A stretch of DNA of 64,000 nt from Actinomyces bowdenii (lineage in GTDB: Bacteria > Actinomycetota > Actinomycetes > Actinomycetales > Actinomycetaceae). Positions 50,350-59,800 of this stretch are shown in pieces (the stretch's first letter is position 1; every line of letters begins with the position of its first letter). The position numbers were made by a program, and so were the translations under genes. The DNA lies in contig NZ_JAGFOU010000011.1 of assembly GCF_017592395.1 (NCBI RefSeq), forward strand, positions 1-64,000, written 5' to 3'. The notes beneath the pieces are model-generated. The model was not told the origin of the DNA. It did not search any database and saw nothing but the letters and a program-made list of their open reading frames with translations.

Positions 50350-52005
50350 ATGCAGACACCTGTTGACCCCACTGCCACGTCCGCCTGGAAGCGCCTGACC
50401 GAGCTGCACGAGGCCATGGAGCCCGACCTGCGCGCCTGGTTCGCCGATGACCCGCAGCGCGCCGAGCGCTTCTCCTACGAGCTCGCCGACCTCTACGTCG
50501 ACCTGTCCAAGAACCTCCTGACCGATGACGTCCTCAGTGCCCTGGCCGAGCTCGCCGAGGCCGTCGACCTGCCCGCTCGCCGCGACGCCATGTACGCCGG
50601 GGAGCACATCAACATCACCGAGGACCGGGCCGTCCTGCACACCGCCCTGCGCCGCCCCGCCACCGACACGCTTGTCGTCGACGGCCAGGACGTCATCGCG
50701 GACGTCCACGGGGTCCTGGACAAGATCTACGCCTTCGCCGACCGCGTGCGCTCGGGGCAGTGGACCGGCATCACCGGCAAGCCCATCGAGACGGTGGTCA
50801 ACATCGGCATCGGCGGCTCGGACCTGGGCCCGGTCATGGTCTACGAGGCACTCAAGCCCTACGTCAAGGACGGCCTGGAGTGCCGCTTCATCTCCAACAT
50901 CGACCCGGCCGACTGCGCCGAGAAGGTCAAGGACCTCGACCCCGAGACCACCCTGTTCATCATCGCCTCCAAGACCTTCACCACCCTGGAGACCCTCACC
51001 AACGCCCGCATGGCCCGCGACTGGTTCCTCGCGGCCCTCGAGGAGCGGGGCCTGCCCACCGAGGGCGCCATCGCCAAGCACTTCGTGGCCGTGTCCACCG
51101 CCCTGGACAAGGTCGCCGAGTTCGGCATCGACCCCGACAATGCCTTCGGCTTCTGGAACTGGGTGGGCGGGCGCTACTCCGTGGACTCCGCCGTGGGCAC
51201 GGTCCTGGCCGTGGCCATCGGCCCGGAGCACTTCAAGGAGTTCCTGGGCGGCTTCCACGCCGTCGATGAGCACTTCGCCACCAAGGCGCCGGCCGAGAAC
51301 GTGCCCATGCTCATGGGCCTGCTCAACGTCTGGTACGTCAACTTCTTCAAGGCCGCCTCCCACGCGGTCCTGCCCTACGCCCAGTACCTGCACCGCTTCG
51401 CCGCCTACCTCCAGCAGCTGACCATGGAGTCCAACGGCAAGTCCGTGCGCTGGGACGGCTCCCCGGTGACCACCGAGACCGGTGAGATCTTCTGGGGCGA
51501 GCCAGGCACCAACGGCCAGCACGCCTTCTACCAGCTCATCCACCAGGGCACCCAGCTCATCCCCGCCGACTTCATCGCCGTGGCCAACCCCGCCCACCCC
51601 ACCAAGGACGGGGGAGTGGACGTCCACGAGCTGTTCCTGTCCAACTACCTGGCCCAGACCGCGGCCCTGGCCTTCGGCAAGACCGCCGAGGAGGTGCGCG
51701 CCGAGGGCACGCCCGAGGAGATCGTCCCGGCGCGCGTCTTCGCCGGCAACAAGCCGACCACCTCGATCCTCGCCCCGGCCCTGACCCCCTCGGTGGTCGG
51801 CCAGCTCATTGCGCTGTACGAGCACATCACCTTCACCCAGGGCATCGTGTGGGGCATCGACTCCTTCGACCAGTGGGGGGTGGAGCTGGGCAAGAAGCTC
51901 GCCCTGGAGATCGCCCCCGCCGTCCAGGGCGACGCCGCCGCGCTGGAGGCCCAGGACGCCTCGACCCGCGCCCTCATCACCCGCTACCGGGACCTGCGCC
52001 GCTGA
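50350..52005 (+). CDS. pgi: Glucose-6-phosphate isomerase
   Basis: This 551-residue cytoplasmic enzyme interconverts glucose-6-phosphate and fructose-6-phosphate. Landmarks are [72 protein letters not shown] with the active-site residues, and [19 protein letters not shown]. The frame is full length, in agreement with other bacterial Pgi proteins. It stands alone, downstream of a repeated segment and the AT-rich insertion. Confidence 0.98.
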   Translation: MQTPVDPTATSAWKRLTELHEAMEPDLRAWFADDPQRAERFSYELADLYVDLSKNLLTDDVLSALAELAEAVDLPARRDAMYAGEHINITEDRAVLHTALRRPATDTLVVDGQDVIADVHGVLDKIYAFADRVRSGQWTGITGKPIETVVNIGIGGSDLGPVMVYEALKPYVKDGLECRFISNIDPADCAEKVKDLDPETTLFIIASKTFTTLETLTNARMARDWFLAALEERGLPTEGAIAKHFVAVSTALDKVAEFGIDPDNAFGFWNWVGGRYSVDSAVGTVLAVAIGPEHFKEFLGGFHAVDEHFATKAPAENVPMLMGLLNVWYVNFFKAASHAVLPYAQYLHRFAAYLQQLTMESNGKSVRWDGSPVTTETGEIFWGEPGTNGQHAFYQLIHQGTQLIPADFIAVANPAHPTKDGGVDVHELFLSNYLAQTAALAFGKTAEEVRAEGTPEEIVPARVFAGNKPTTSILAPALTPSVVGQLIALYEHITFTQGIVWGIDSFDQWGVELGKKLALEIAPAVQGDAAALEAQDASTRALITRYRDLRR

Positions 52006-52016
52006 GGCCCGCAGGC

Positions 52017-52562
52017 ATGACGTCGGACGTGCCGGGCGCGGGTGTGCGCCAGGCGACGGCGGCGGACGCCCCGACCGTGGGGCGGCTGCTGCACGACTTC
52101 AACACCGAGTTCGACACGCCCACGCCCTCGGCCCAGGACTTCGCCGCCCGCTTCGGCGAGCTCCTGGGCCGAGGGGACGTGCTGGTCCTGCTGGCCGACC
52201 ACGGGGATGAGGCCGTGGGGATGGCCTGCCTGACACTGCGGCCCACCCCCTACGGCCAGGGGCCCCTGGCCGAGTTGGAGGAGCTCTACGTCGTCCCCGG
52301 GCTGCGCGGGCAAGGCATCGGCAGTGCCCTCATCACCGCGGCCCTGGAGCGGGTGCGGGCGCGCGACGCCATCGAGATGCGCATCAACGTCGATGAGATC
52401 GACACCGATGCGCGCCGGTTCTACGAGCGGCACGGCTTCGCCAGCACCGTGCCCGGCACCGGGTCCCGGATGCTGTGCTACCTCCGGGAGCTGGACGAAG
52501 GGCGACCGATGCCCGGCACGCCCCCGGAGCCGACCGGCTATCCTGGCCACAATGACGCGTGA
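52017..52562 (+). CDS. GNAT-family N-acetyltransferase
   Basis: This 181-residue protein carries one acetyltransferase domain. The acetyl-CoA loop is LYVVPGLRGQGIGSALITAA (Q/R-x-x-G-x-G/A), near residue 100, followed by EMRINVDEIDTDARRFYERH and GFASTVPGTGSRM. The acceptor substrate is unknown. Start ATG 52017, 11 nt after pgi, is chosen over the longer frame that runs through pgi. It is probably cotranscribed with pgi and the downstream rhodanese. Confidence 0.85.
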   Translation: MTSDVPGAGVRQATAADAPTVGRLLHDFNTEFDTPTPSAQDFAARFGELLGRGDVLVLLADHGDEAVGMACLTLRPTPYGQGPLAELEELYVVPGLRGQGIGSALITAALERVRARDAIEMRINVDEIDTDARRFYERHGFASTVPGTGSRMLCYLRELDEGRPMPGTPPEPTGYPGHNDA

Positions 52563-52580
52563 ATCCTTGAGGAGGATGCC

Positions 52581-52877
52581 ATGAGGGAGATCAGCGCTGA
52601 GGGTCTGCGCAAGCGCCTGGAGGCGGGTGAGGATCTGACGGTCCTCGACGTGCGCGAGCCGAACGAGGTGGCCGAGGCCGCCATCGAGGGCTCGGTGAGC
52701 ATCCCGCTGGGGCAGGTGCTGGAGCGGGCCGGGGAGCTCGACTCCTCCCGGCCGGTGGCCGTCATCTGCGCCGGCGGCGTGCGCTCGGCCCGGGCTGTCG
52801 AGGCCCTGGAGGCCGCCGGCTACGCGGGGGAGCTGCTCAACGTCGAGGGCGGCATGAAGGCCTGGCTGGCGCAGTGA
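52581..52877 (+). CDS. Rhodanese-like sulfurtransferase
   Basis: This 98-residue protein is a single rhodanese domain. LTVLDVREPNEVAEAAIEGS gives the CH2A-type region, and VAVICAGGVRSARAVEALEAA holds the catalytic Cys loop (C-A-G-G-V-R). The C-terminus LLNVEGGMKAWLAQ is typical. AGGAGG precedes the ATG. A role in sulfur transfer or cyanide detoxification is possible; no partner gene is next to it. Confidence 0.9.
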   Translation: MREISAEGLRKRLEAGEDLTVLDVREPNEVAEAAIEGSVSIPLGQVLERAGELDSSRPVAVICAGGVRSARAVEALEAAGYAGELLNVEGGMKAWLAQ

Positions 52878-53030
52878 GGCCATCCGCGGTGCGACGACGG
52901 CGCCCGCAGGGCGCGCAGGAGGACATGACGCCAGTGGGGTGACTGGGGTCACCTCCCAGGGATTTCAGGACCGGCGCCCTCATGGGCTAAGGTTCTACTC
53001 GTTCCGAGCGGCCAGCAGGCCGGACGGGCA

Positions 53031-53104
<74 letters not shown>

Positions 53105-53324
53105 CCAGTAGGCAATCGGACACCGACGATGGTTAATCCGTGAGGCATGAGCACAGTGCGCCCCTGAAGTGGCGCTGCTCCGGGTTTTGGCAGCACGGCT
53201 ATCTCGCGGTGATGCCCCTCGGCACTCAGGAGCCGCTGCCACGACACGAGAGGCGAATGACCTGTGGATGGGGACGGTTGACGTATCCTACACCTTCGAC
53301 ACCCGAAGGTCGGAGGTTCCCGCA

Positions 53325-54221
53325 ATGCCCGTCTATGCCCGATCCCGGCCGAGCAGCGGATCGGTTGTCGCCGGCTTCGTGCTGTCTGCGGTGACGTTCA
53401 TTGCTTCCCTGCCCGCCTATGCTTTTGCCTTTGTTGGCTTGGTTGTTTTAGTCTATGAGGACGATATTCAAGTCTCGCGGCCATCGGGGAGCGCTGTTAT
53501 TGATACGCTCACGACTGTGCTCACTATACTTATGGCAACTCCCTATCTTCTCCTGGGGGCTGGTTTAGCCGGATTTGTGTCCACCTCGATTCTCAGGCTC
53601 CTCTCTGGCTCAAATACTCCTGTTTCCCAAGGAAATTTTCGCAGGTCAGCTATGCTTGCTCACGCAAGATTCTTCTTGGTCGGTCCTGATCGCTCATCGT
53701 ATGGCTATGTTGGAACTATCGTGATAGCGTCCATCTCCCTCTTCTGCTACCCGCTCGTTCTGATGTTCTGGGCATCCTCGGAGGGGACTTATCTTAGGGG
53801 TGCGGCGACGGCGGCTCTCGTAGTTTTCACCGTGTTACTGGCGAGTTCGTGGACTGTACTTGTGGCACTTCGTGGCGGGGTGGTTAGGGCTACCTGGAAA
53901 GGCTTGTATCTTCTGGGGCGCAGGGGCGGCCCGCTCCCGCTGCCGGCCAGCCGCGAGGAGCTGGGGACGCAGGACGTGCTCACCCGGCTGGGGCGGGTCA
54001 GGATCCACGGCACCATCAACGGGGTTCGCATCCCCCTGCTGTACCGCACTGCACGCCGCGGTGAGGTCGAGGCGGCGCGCCGCCGGGTCAACGAGCGCCT
54101 CGACGAGGTCTGGCAGATCCGGAACCTGGCCATTGAGCAGATCACGTTCCGTTACGCACACGTCCCCCGCCAGCCCCCCATAGCCATCGGCGGGTCAGGG
54201 GAGCGCAACAGAGCCCCATGA
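53325..54221 (+). CDS. Hypothetical membrane protein
   Basis: This 298-residue protein is not recognised. Four membrane segments are predicted near residues 15-40 (GFVLSAVTFIASLPAYAFAF), 60-85 (LTTVLTILMATPYLLLGAGL), 125-145 (GYVGTIVIASISLFCYPLVL) and 155-175. A C-terminal soluble domain of about 110 residues rich in Arg and Leu follows (REELGTQDVLTRLGRVRI). Start 53325 is preceded by CGGAGG. The membrane part is visibly poorer in G+C than the soluble part, so the gene may be a mosaic. No family or partner can be named. Confidence 0.7.
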   Translation: MPVYARSRPSSGSVVAGFVLSAVTFIASLPAYAFAFVGLVVLVYEDDIQVSRPSGSAVIDTLTTVLTILMATPYLLLGAGLAGFVSTSILRLLSGSNTPVSQGNFRRSAMLAHARFFLVGPDRSSYGYVGTIVIASISLFCYPLVLMFWASSEGTYLRGAATAALVVFTVLLASSWTVLVALRGGVVRATWKGLYLLGRRGGPLPLPASREELGTQDVLTRLGRVRIHGTINGVRIPLLYRTARRGEVEAARRRVNERLDEVWQIRNLAIEQITFRYAHVPRQPPIAIGGSGERNRAP

Positions 54222-54436
54222 CAGTCAGTGCCCCCGTGCCGGGCACGGGGCGCGCCGCACCGGCCGACTCGCTGACCGGGCCCGAGGCCGCCAGTACACT
54301 GGGCCCGCCCGGCGCGCCCCATGGTGGGGCCCTCGACCGACAGGGGACAGCGGTCAGGACGGCAATCCGACGGCCGTCGGCATGCATCATCTGTGAGACG
54401 GAGCCGGGACCATATCTGCACGGTGAAGGAGCACCC

Positions 54437-54913
54437 ATGGCCATCGTCGACAACGGACCGAAGCCCAACGCCTTCGATATCGAGACCGCAACCACGGAGA
54501 ACACCACCTACCGGACCGTGGCCTGGACCGGGAAGTACCTGCAGGTCACCCTCATGTCCATCCCGGTGGGCCAGTCCATCGGCCTGGAGACCCACCCCGA
54601 GACCGACCAGTTCCTGCGCATCGACGCCGGTCAGGGGCGCTGCGTCATGGGGCCGAGCCAGGACGACCTCAGCTTCACCCAGGAGGTCTCCGACGGCTGG
54701 TCCGTCCAGGTCCCCGCGGGCACCTGGCATGACATCATCAACACCGGTGACGAGCCCCTGCGCCTCTACACGGTCTACGCCCCCGTCCACCACGCCCAGG
54801 GCATAGTCCAGGCCACGGCCGCACAGGCCGAGGCCGATGACGAGGCCGGCCGGGACGAGCCGCCGTCGTGGACGATCCAGCCCGGCAGCGGCGCCGCAGA
54901 CGGCCACGCCTGA
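54437..54913 (+). CDS. Cupin-domain protein
   Basis: This 158-residue protein has a single cupin fold. Motif 1 is IPVGQSIGLETHPETDQFLR and motif 2 is VPAGTWHDIINTGDEPLRL, with the metal-binding His residues present. It resembles small mannose-6-phosphate isomerase-like cupins; no substrate can be assigned. GAAGGA lies 6 nt before the ATG. It is followed convergently by a methyltransferase gene 24 nt away. Confidence 0.82.
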   Translation: MAIVDNGPKPNAFDIETATTENTTYRTVAWTGKYLQVTLMSIPVGQSIGLETHPETDQFLRIDAGQGRCVMGPSQDDLSFTQEVSDGWSVQVPAGTWHDIINTGDEPLRLYTVYAPVHHAQGIVQATAAQAEADDEAGRDEPPSWTIQPGSGAADGHA

Positions 54914-54937
54914 GACCCGGGCCTCCCGCCCCCGCAC

Positions 54938-55771
54938 TCACCCGGGGCGGCGGGCAGCGGAGACCGCATCCTGGACCCTGTGGTCGGCACGCGCCCACCA
55001 CAGGGTCCAGTAGTCCACCTCGCGGATTGCCTGATCCGTAGGCGCGCTGCGAGCGATGCGCGCGCAGATCCCATCCACCAGGAGCGCCAGCTGCCCATCA
55101 TCAAGCTCATGGAGGATGGAGCGCCCGGTGCGCGAGAGCAGATCGGCGCGCAGGGAGGCGAGATCGTCGTAGGAGCGGCGCAGCTCGGCCAGCCGGTGGT
55201 GGCTGATGGCCCCGAAACCCGCCTCCCGCAGGTGCCGGTCCACCTCCTCGATGCCGGGGCGGCGCCCGGCCTCGACGTCGATGAGATGGGGGAAGATCTC
55301 GAAGAACCACCCGCGGAAGTGCTCAGCCGACGACGGCGCGAGAACATCCTCCATCGTCCGGTCCTGGATGAGCAGAATCCCGCCGGGGATCAGGAGACGG
55401 CGCGCTTCGGCAAGCACGGCGGGAATCGAGCGCACATGGTGGATGAGGGCGCGCAGTAGGACCGCATCCGCACTGCCATCGGGCAGTCCGGTGCACGCCG
55501 CGTCGCCCTGCACGAAACGCACCTCACCAGCGCCAAGGCCGCGCGCCCGCTCGCGCGCATCGGAGACCATCCGCGCCGAGAAATCGACACCGGTGACGAG
55601 CGCCCCCATCTGGGCCATGGCGGTGCTGTAGATGCCCCCGCCGCAGCCGATGTCCACCACGCGCAGCCCCCGCAGGTCGACGATGCCGGCAACGGCGCTC
55701 ACCCACCCGGGGTCAGCACCGCGCGACGCATAGGCGCCGGCACTGGACTCGGCGTGGAAGTCCATCGACAT
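54938..55771 (-). CDS. SAM-dependent class I methyltransferase
   Basis: This 277-residue protein has the Rossmann SAM site VVDIGCGGGIYSTAMAQMG (motif I) near residue 38, then TGVDFSARMVSDARERAR, FVQGDAACTGLPDGSADAV and LLIPGGILLIQDRTM. It is close to the UbiE/COQ5-like methyltransferases; the substrate is unknown. AGGAG lies 6 nt before the start at 55771. It is last in the minus-strand series after a toxin-antitoxin pair. Confidence 0.85.
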   Translation of the reverse strand: MSMDFHAESSAGAYASRGADPGWVSAVAGIVDLRGLRVVDIGCGGGIYSTAMAQMGALVTGVDFSARMVSDARERARGLGAGEVRFVQGDAACTGLPDGSADAVLLRALIHHVRSIPAVLAEARRLLIPGGILLIQDRTMEDVLAPSSAEHFRGWFFEIFPHLIDVEAGRRPGIEEVDRHLREAGFGAISHHRLAELRRSYDDLASLRADLLSRTGRSILHELDDGQLALLVDGICARIARSAPTDQAIREVDYWTLWWARADHRVQDAVSAARRPG

Positions 55772-55795
55772 GGGCGTCTCCTCTCGGGCGCGGCG

Positions 55796-56230
55796 TCAGC
55801 GGCATCCATCCAGGCCAGGAGCCTCGCCGTCGGTGCTGTCGAATTCTGCCCCCGCGCGGATGCGCGCCAGCATCTCGGGGATGCGTGTGGTGGTGGCGAG
55901 CCAGAACACGTCGTCGTTCATCGACCGGTAGCGGGCATGCGCCACGATATTGCGCGTGGTGCGGATGGCGAGGCGCTCCTCCCGGGTGAGAACCGCTAGG
56001 CAGGGCTCCAGCTCGGCGCGTTCCATGAGGGCCGCGAGGCGGATCACGACCATGCAGGCCATGTCATAGGTCTGCCCACCATCATGGAAGCCCTGACGGC
56101 CCTGGGCTGTCACGGCCTCGATCCTGGCCTGCAGGAGCGTGAGCTCCCTGTGAAGGTTCTCCCTGTCGTAGGACCGCGCAGCCTCGCGGCGCGCCCGGGG
56201 CGTGAATCTCGGACCACCGGGCCCGCTCAC
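55796..56230 (-). CDS. HEPN (HepT-like) toxin candidate
   Basis: This 144-residue protein resembles the DUF86/HepT RNases. A RX4H-type motif is present in TTRNIVAHARYRSM (Arg-Asn-Ile-Val-Ala-His) near residue 90, with Tyr two residues further. The rest is helical. It overlaps the upstream HTH-nucleotidyltransferase gene by 4 nt, the paired arrangement of HepT/MntA modules in which the nucleotidyltransferase AMPylates and neutralises the toxin. Its stop is 25 nt before the methyltransferase start. Confidence 0.78.
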   Translation of the reverse strand: MSGPGGPRFTPRARREAARSYDRENLHRELTLLQARIEAVTAQGRQGFHDGGQTYDMACMVVIRLAALMERAELEPCLAVLTREERLAIRTTRNIVAHARYRSMNDDVFWLATTTRIPEMLARIRAGAEFDSTDGEAPGLDGCR

Positions 56231-56697
56231 AGCGGAACCGCCTCACGCACGGCCTGGGCCAGAGCAGGGGGAACCGCGGTATCGCACACCACTTCCGTCG
56301 GGAAACCGGTGAGCTCCTTGACCTCATGGCCGAACAGGGCCAGATCAAGGAGGTCCGCCGTCTCCGACGGCGTGACCAGCAGGTCGATATCCGAGTCGAA
56401 ACAGTCATCCCCGCGCATGGCGGAGCCGAACACGCGGGGCCTGCCCAGGCCCCGGGCCCGGGCGCACTCGACGATCCGCTCAGCATTGGCCGCCAGGGGC
56501 ACCGAGGGCCGATAATCCGCCGCCTGCAGCACCCGCTGGAGCATCTGTGCTGAGATCGCCCGACTGCCCGACTCCATCTGGGCCAGGCTCGGCTGCCGTA
56601 CCCCCGCGCGCTCAGCCAGTTGGGCCTGCGTGAGCCCCGCATCCAGGCGCGCGGCCCGGATGAGCCGGGGAGCGGCATTGACATCGAAACGGGCCAT
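56227..56697 (-). CDS. HTH plus nucleotidyltransferase antitoxin (MntA-like)
   Basis: This 156-residue protein has an XRE-type helix-turn-helix (residues 12-60, LDAGLTQAQLAERAGVRQPS) fused to a minimal nucleotidyltransferase with VFGSAMRGDDCFDSDIDLLV, the GS-x10-D-x-D active-site pattern. I chose ATG 56697 because a perfect TATAAT lies 7 nt upstream, giving a leaderless transcript. The HTH suggests it represses its own promoter, where an inverted repeat is present. It overlaps the HEPN gene. Confidence 0.82.
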   Translation of the reverse strand: MARFDVNAAPRLIRAARLDAGLTQAQLAERAGVRQPSLAQMESGSRAISAQMLQRVLQAADYRPSVPLAANAERIVECARARGLGRPRVFGSAMRGDDCFDSDIDLLVTPSETADLLDLALFGHEVKELTGFPTEVVCDTAVPPALAQAVREAVPL

Positions 56698-56704
56698 GTT
56701 CTGG

Positions 56705-56723
56705 ATTATAGCGATCTTGCTAT
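56705..56723 (-). promoter_or_regulatory. Toxin-antitoxin promoter with operator-like inverted repeat
   Basis: On the minus strand TATAAT (56710-56705) ends 7 nt before the antitoxin ATG. ATAGC (56708-56712) and GCTAT (56719-56723) form an inverted repeat overlapping it, a plausible operator for the HTH antitoxin. No clear -35 is seen. Confidence 0.6.
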
Positions 56724-56734
56724 GAGAATCGACA

Positions 56735-56778
56735 GCTGCCAGGGGCACCGATGGCAGCTCATCCGCCGCCTGCAGCAC
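56735..56778 (-). pseudogene. Relic of an MntA-like antitoxin gene
   Basis: The frame on the minus strand reads MLQAADELPSVPLAAV. It is nearly the same as VLQAADYRPSVPLAAN inside the intact antitoxin gene (around 56490-56530), with high nucleotide identity. Only this fragment remains, so the region upstream of the intact pair holds a broken second copy. Confidence 0.6.
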
Positions 56779-56818
56779 GCCCCATCCCGGTGGTGGCAGC
56801 CGTGCGGATCATGAGGGG

Positions 56819-59800
56819 TCACGGGCACTCCCGCAGGCCGCTGGCCAGGCGCATGCCCCGGGGGTCGCGCACCAGGCCCGCCTCCGCGAGCAGGGCGCTG
56901 ATCCCCCGGTCGAGTGCGGCCACCCCGTTGAGGGCCTCGACGACGCACCGCCGAGCACCACCCCGGTGGTCCCCGCGCTGGGCGGCGCGGCGCTCCTCAG
57001 CCACCAGGGCCACCAGCGCATCGAGCAGCTCGCCCCGATCGGCGGTGAACGAGGTCAGTGCCCGCATGCGCTCCGTGGCGTGCAGGACGGGGCGGCCGCC
57101 CGCCAGCACCACGCGCGCACCCCGGCGGCGCGGCGCCGCCTCTGCCTCGACCACGCGCTGAGTGAGGCCGGCAGGCAGCACGGGCTCGGGCCAGGCCACG
57201 CCACGACCCACCAGGCAGGCCGGATCCCTCGGATCCAGGACCACCATGGAGTCCTCCCTCGACGGCCCTGCCTCCGCATCGCCGTCTCCCGGCGCCGCGG
57301 ATCGCAGCGCCTCCACCGTCCCACGCTCAGCCAACTGGAAGGGCCCCTGCCCCTCCACGAAGCGCCCCCGCAGCAGTGCGCCCGTGTCCTCCATGCGCCG
57401 GAGCACGGGCATGAGCGGAGTCAGGCCGCCACGTTCCCCCGCTGCCAGCGCGATATCGCGGGAGATAACCCCGTAGCGGTCCAGGAGCGATTCGATGATC
57501 GCCAACGCGCGCTCCTCCTGGCCCGCCTCCGGCTCGACCAGGGCCCGCCACTGCCGGCTGCCGGCCACCACGGCCTCCACCGCACTCGGACCGCCAGTGC
57601 CGGCCGCACTGCTCGTGCCGGCGGCTGCGAGTGGGCGCGAGGCCAGGCCCGCGTACCGGCCCCTCCCGCGACGGCTGCGCACCCGCCTGGGAGAAGGAGC
57701 CGGCGCCGGGCGCAGCGCGCGGCGGACCGGCTCGAAGGACCCCGCCGTCGCCCGCCCCGCCAGCACCTCCTCCCACAGGCCTGCGGCCTCAGCGCCCAGT
57801 GCCATGGCCGAGTCGGCCACGGGCGCCAGGGGTGAATCGGAGGGGAAGAAGGCGATCTCATCGGGAGCGGCCACTGCCCCCTCATCACGAGCCGTGCCAC
57901 CGGCCGCACCCGGTGGGGCCTCCCGGGCGGTCCCGCCCGGCCCGTCGCTCCGGCCGCTGCGCGCCTGCCACACCACCTCACCGGCGGCCAGGAGCTCGTC
58001 GAGCATGGCCGGCCGGTAGTCGGCCACCCGCGCGGGCAGGACCGCCTCCTCCCACAGGGCGGCGGGCAGCCACACCCCCTCCAGGGCGGCCAGCGCCTCG
58101 GCCAGGCCGTCGATCCCACCACGGGGCTCGGTGAGCCCGGCCCGATCCAGGACCAGGCGCTGGAGGGCTGCGGCCCCCACCGGCTCGATCGCCTCACGGG
58201 CCCGCGCCAGGGACCGGGCGCGGATCCTGCGGAAGACCTCCGGGGCCATCCATCCCGGCCCCGCCTCCCGCTCGCCGCCGGCCTCCCGGCCCGGCACCGG
58301 CCCCAGGCGCATGACCGCGCCCTCCTGAGCAAGACGCCCCAGGCACTCGGCGGCCACCGCCCGCCCCAGCCCGAAGGCCCGCGCCACCTGCTCCGCCGTG
58401 ACCACCGCGTGGGTGCGCGCATACCTGACCACGAGCTCGCCCAGAGGGGAGCGGGCCGCCTCAGCCGCGACAGCAACGGCGCCGTCCTCGTCGCGCTGCC
58501 CAGCCCACTCGGGCACGACGGCGCCCAGGGCCTCGCGCAGCACAGGGCCGTCCTCGGCGCGCGCCCACACCTCGCACCCCCCGATCCGCAGCGTGAAAGC
58601 GCGCCGCGCCTCCTCCAGGACGGCCAGTGCCCCGTGCACCTGCGTCTCATCGGCCTGCCCGCCCACCGGCCCATCCGCCGTGGGTTCCTGAGAGTCGTGG
58701 GAGCCCTGGGACTCGGGGCCGAGGGCGCCCCGGCAGCGCTCGGCGATCTCTCCGGCGCTCAGCGGCCCCAGCTCGCGCAGCAGGTCCGCCACCCCCTCCG
58801 CATCAGGGCGCGCCCGGCGGTCCGGGGCCAGGCGCTGGAGCTGGGCGCCGACCTCCTCCAGGACCCCCGCATCGAGCAGCTCCGCGGCCGTCTGCTCGCC
58901 CATGAGCTCGGCTAGCACCTCCGGGTCCAGTGACAGCAGATGGGCGCTGCGCTCGGCATGGGGCAGATCCCCCTGGTAGAGCAGGGCGCTGGAGTAGCCG
59001 AGGAGCAGAGGGGCGGCGAAGGGCGAGGGGGAGTGGGGCGCCGCCTCCACCACCCGCACCGTCCCACCCGCGATGCGCTCCATGAGCCCGGCCAGGGCCG
59101 GCAGGTCGTAGACATCCTCAAGGCACTCGCGCGCCGCCTCCACGCTGATGGGGAATCCCTCGAAGCGCCGGGAGGCCTCCAGCAGCTGGCCGGATCTCAG
59201 CCTCTGGAGCCACAGGGGCGTGCGCCGCCCCGGCTGGGCCGCCGGCATGAGCAGGGCGCGGGCGGCGCACTCCCGGAAGCGGGCGGCGAACAGGGCAGTG
59301 CCCCCGATCCGCGAGCGCACCAGGCGGGTGAGCTCATCGGCGTCGAAGACGACCAGATCGGCCCCGGGCGCCTCCTGCTCCGTCATGGGGATCTGCACCA
59401 CGATCCCGTCGTCGGCCACCACCAGCTGGGGCTCGATGCCCATGGTGGTGCGCAGGCGCTCACGGATCGCCATGGCCCACGGCTCGTGGACGGGCCTGCC
59501 CCAGGGGCTGTGGAGGATGAGGCGCCACGACCCGCTCTCATCCTGGCCGCGCTCGAGCACGAGGGTCGTGTCGCTGGGGATCGCGCCGGTGGCCGCCCGC
59601 TGCTCGCGCAGCAGTGAGATGAGGTTGCGCCGGGCCCGGGCATCCAGGCCGTCCTCGGCCAGGCGGGCCAGGAAGGCCGGGTCGGCCAGGGCGTCCTCCG
59701 TCACGCCGCCGCCCTCGTCCAGGCGCGCGGGCCAGGGGCCGGTGGCGATGGCGCCGGCGGCCCGGCGCAGGAAGGCGCCCTTGGCGGCGCCGGCGGCCGC

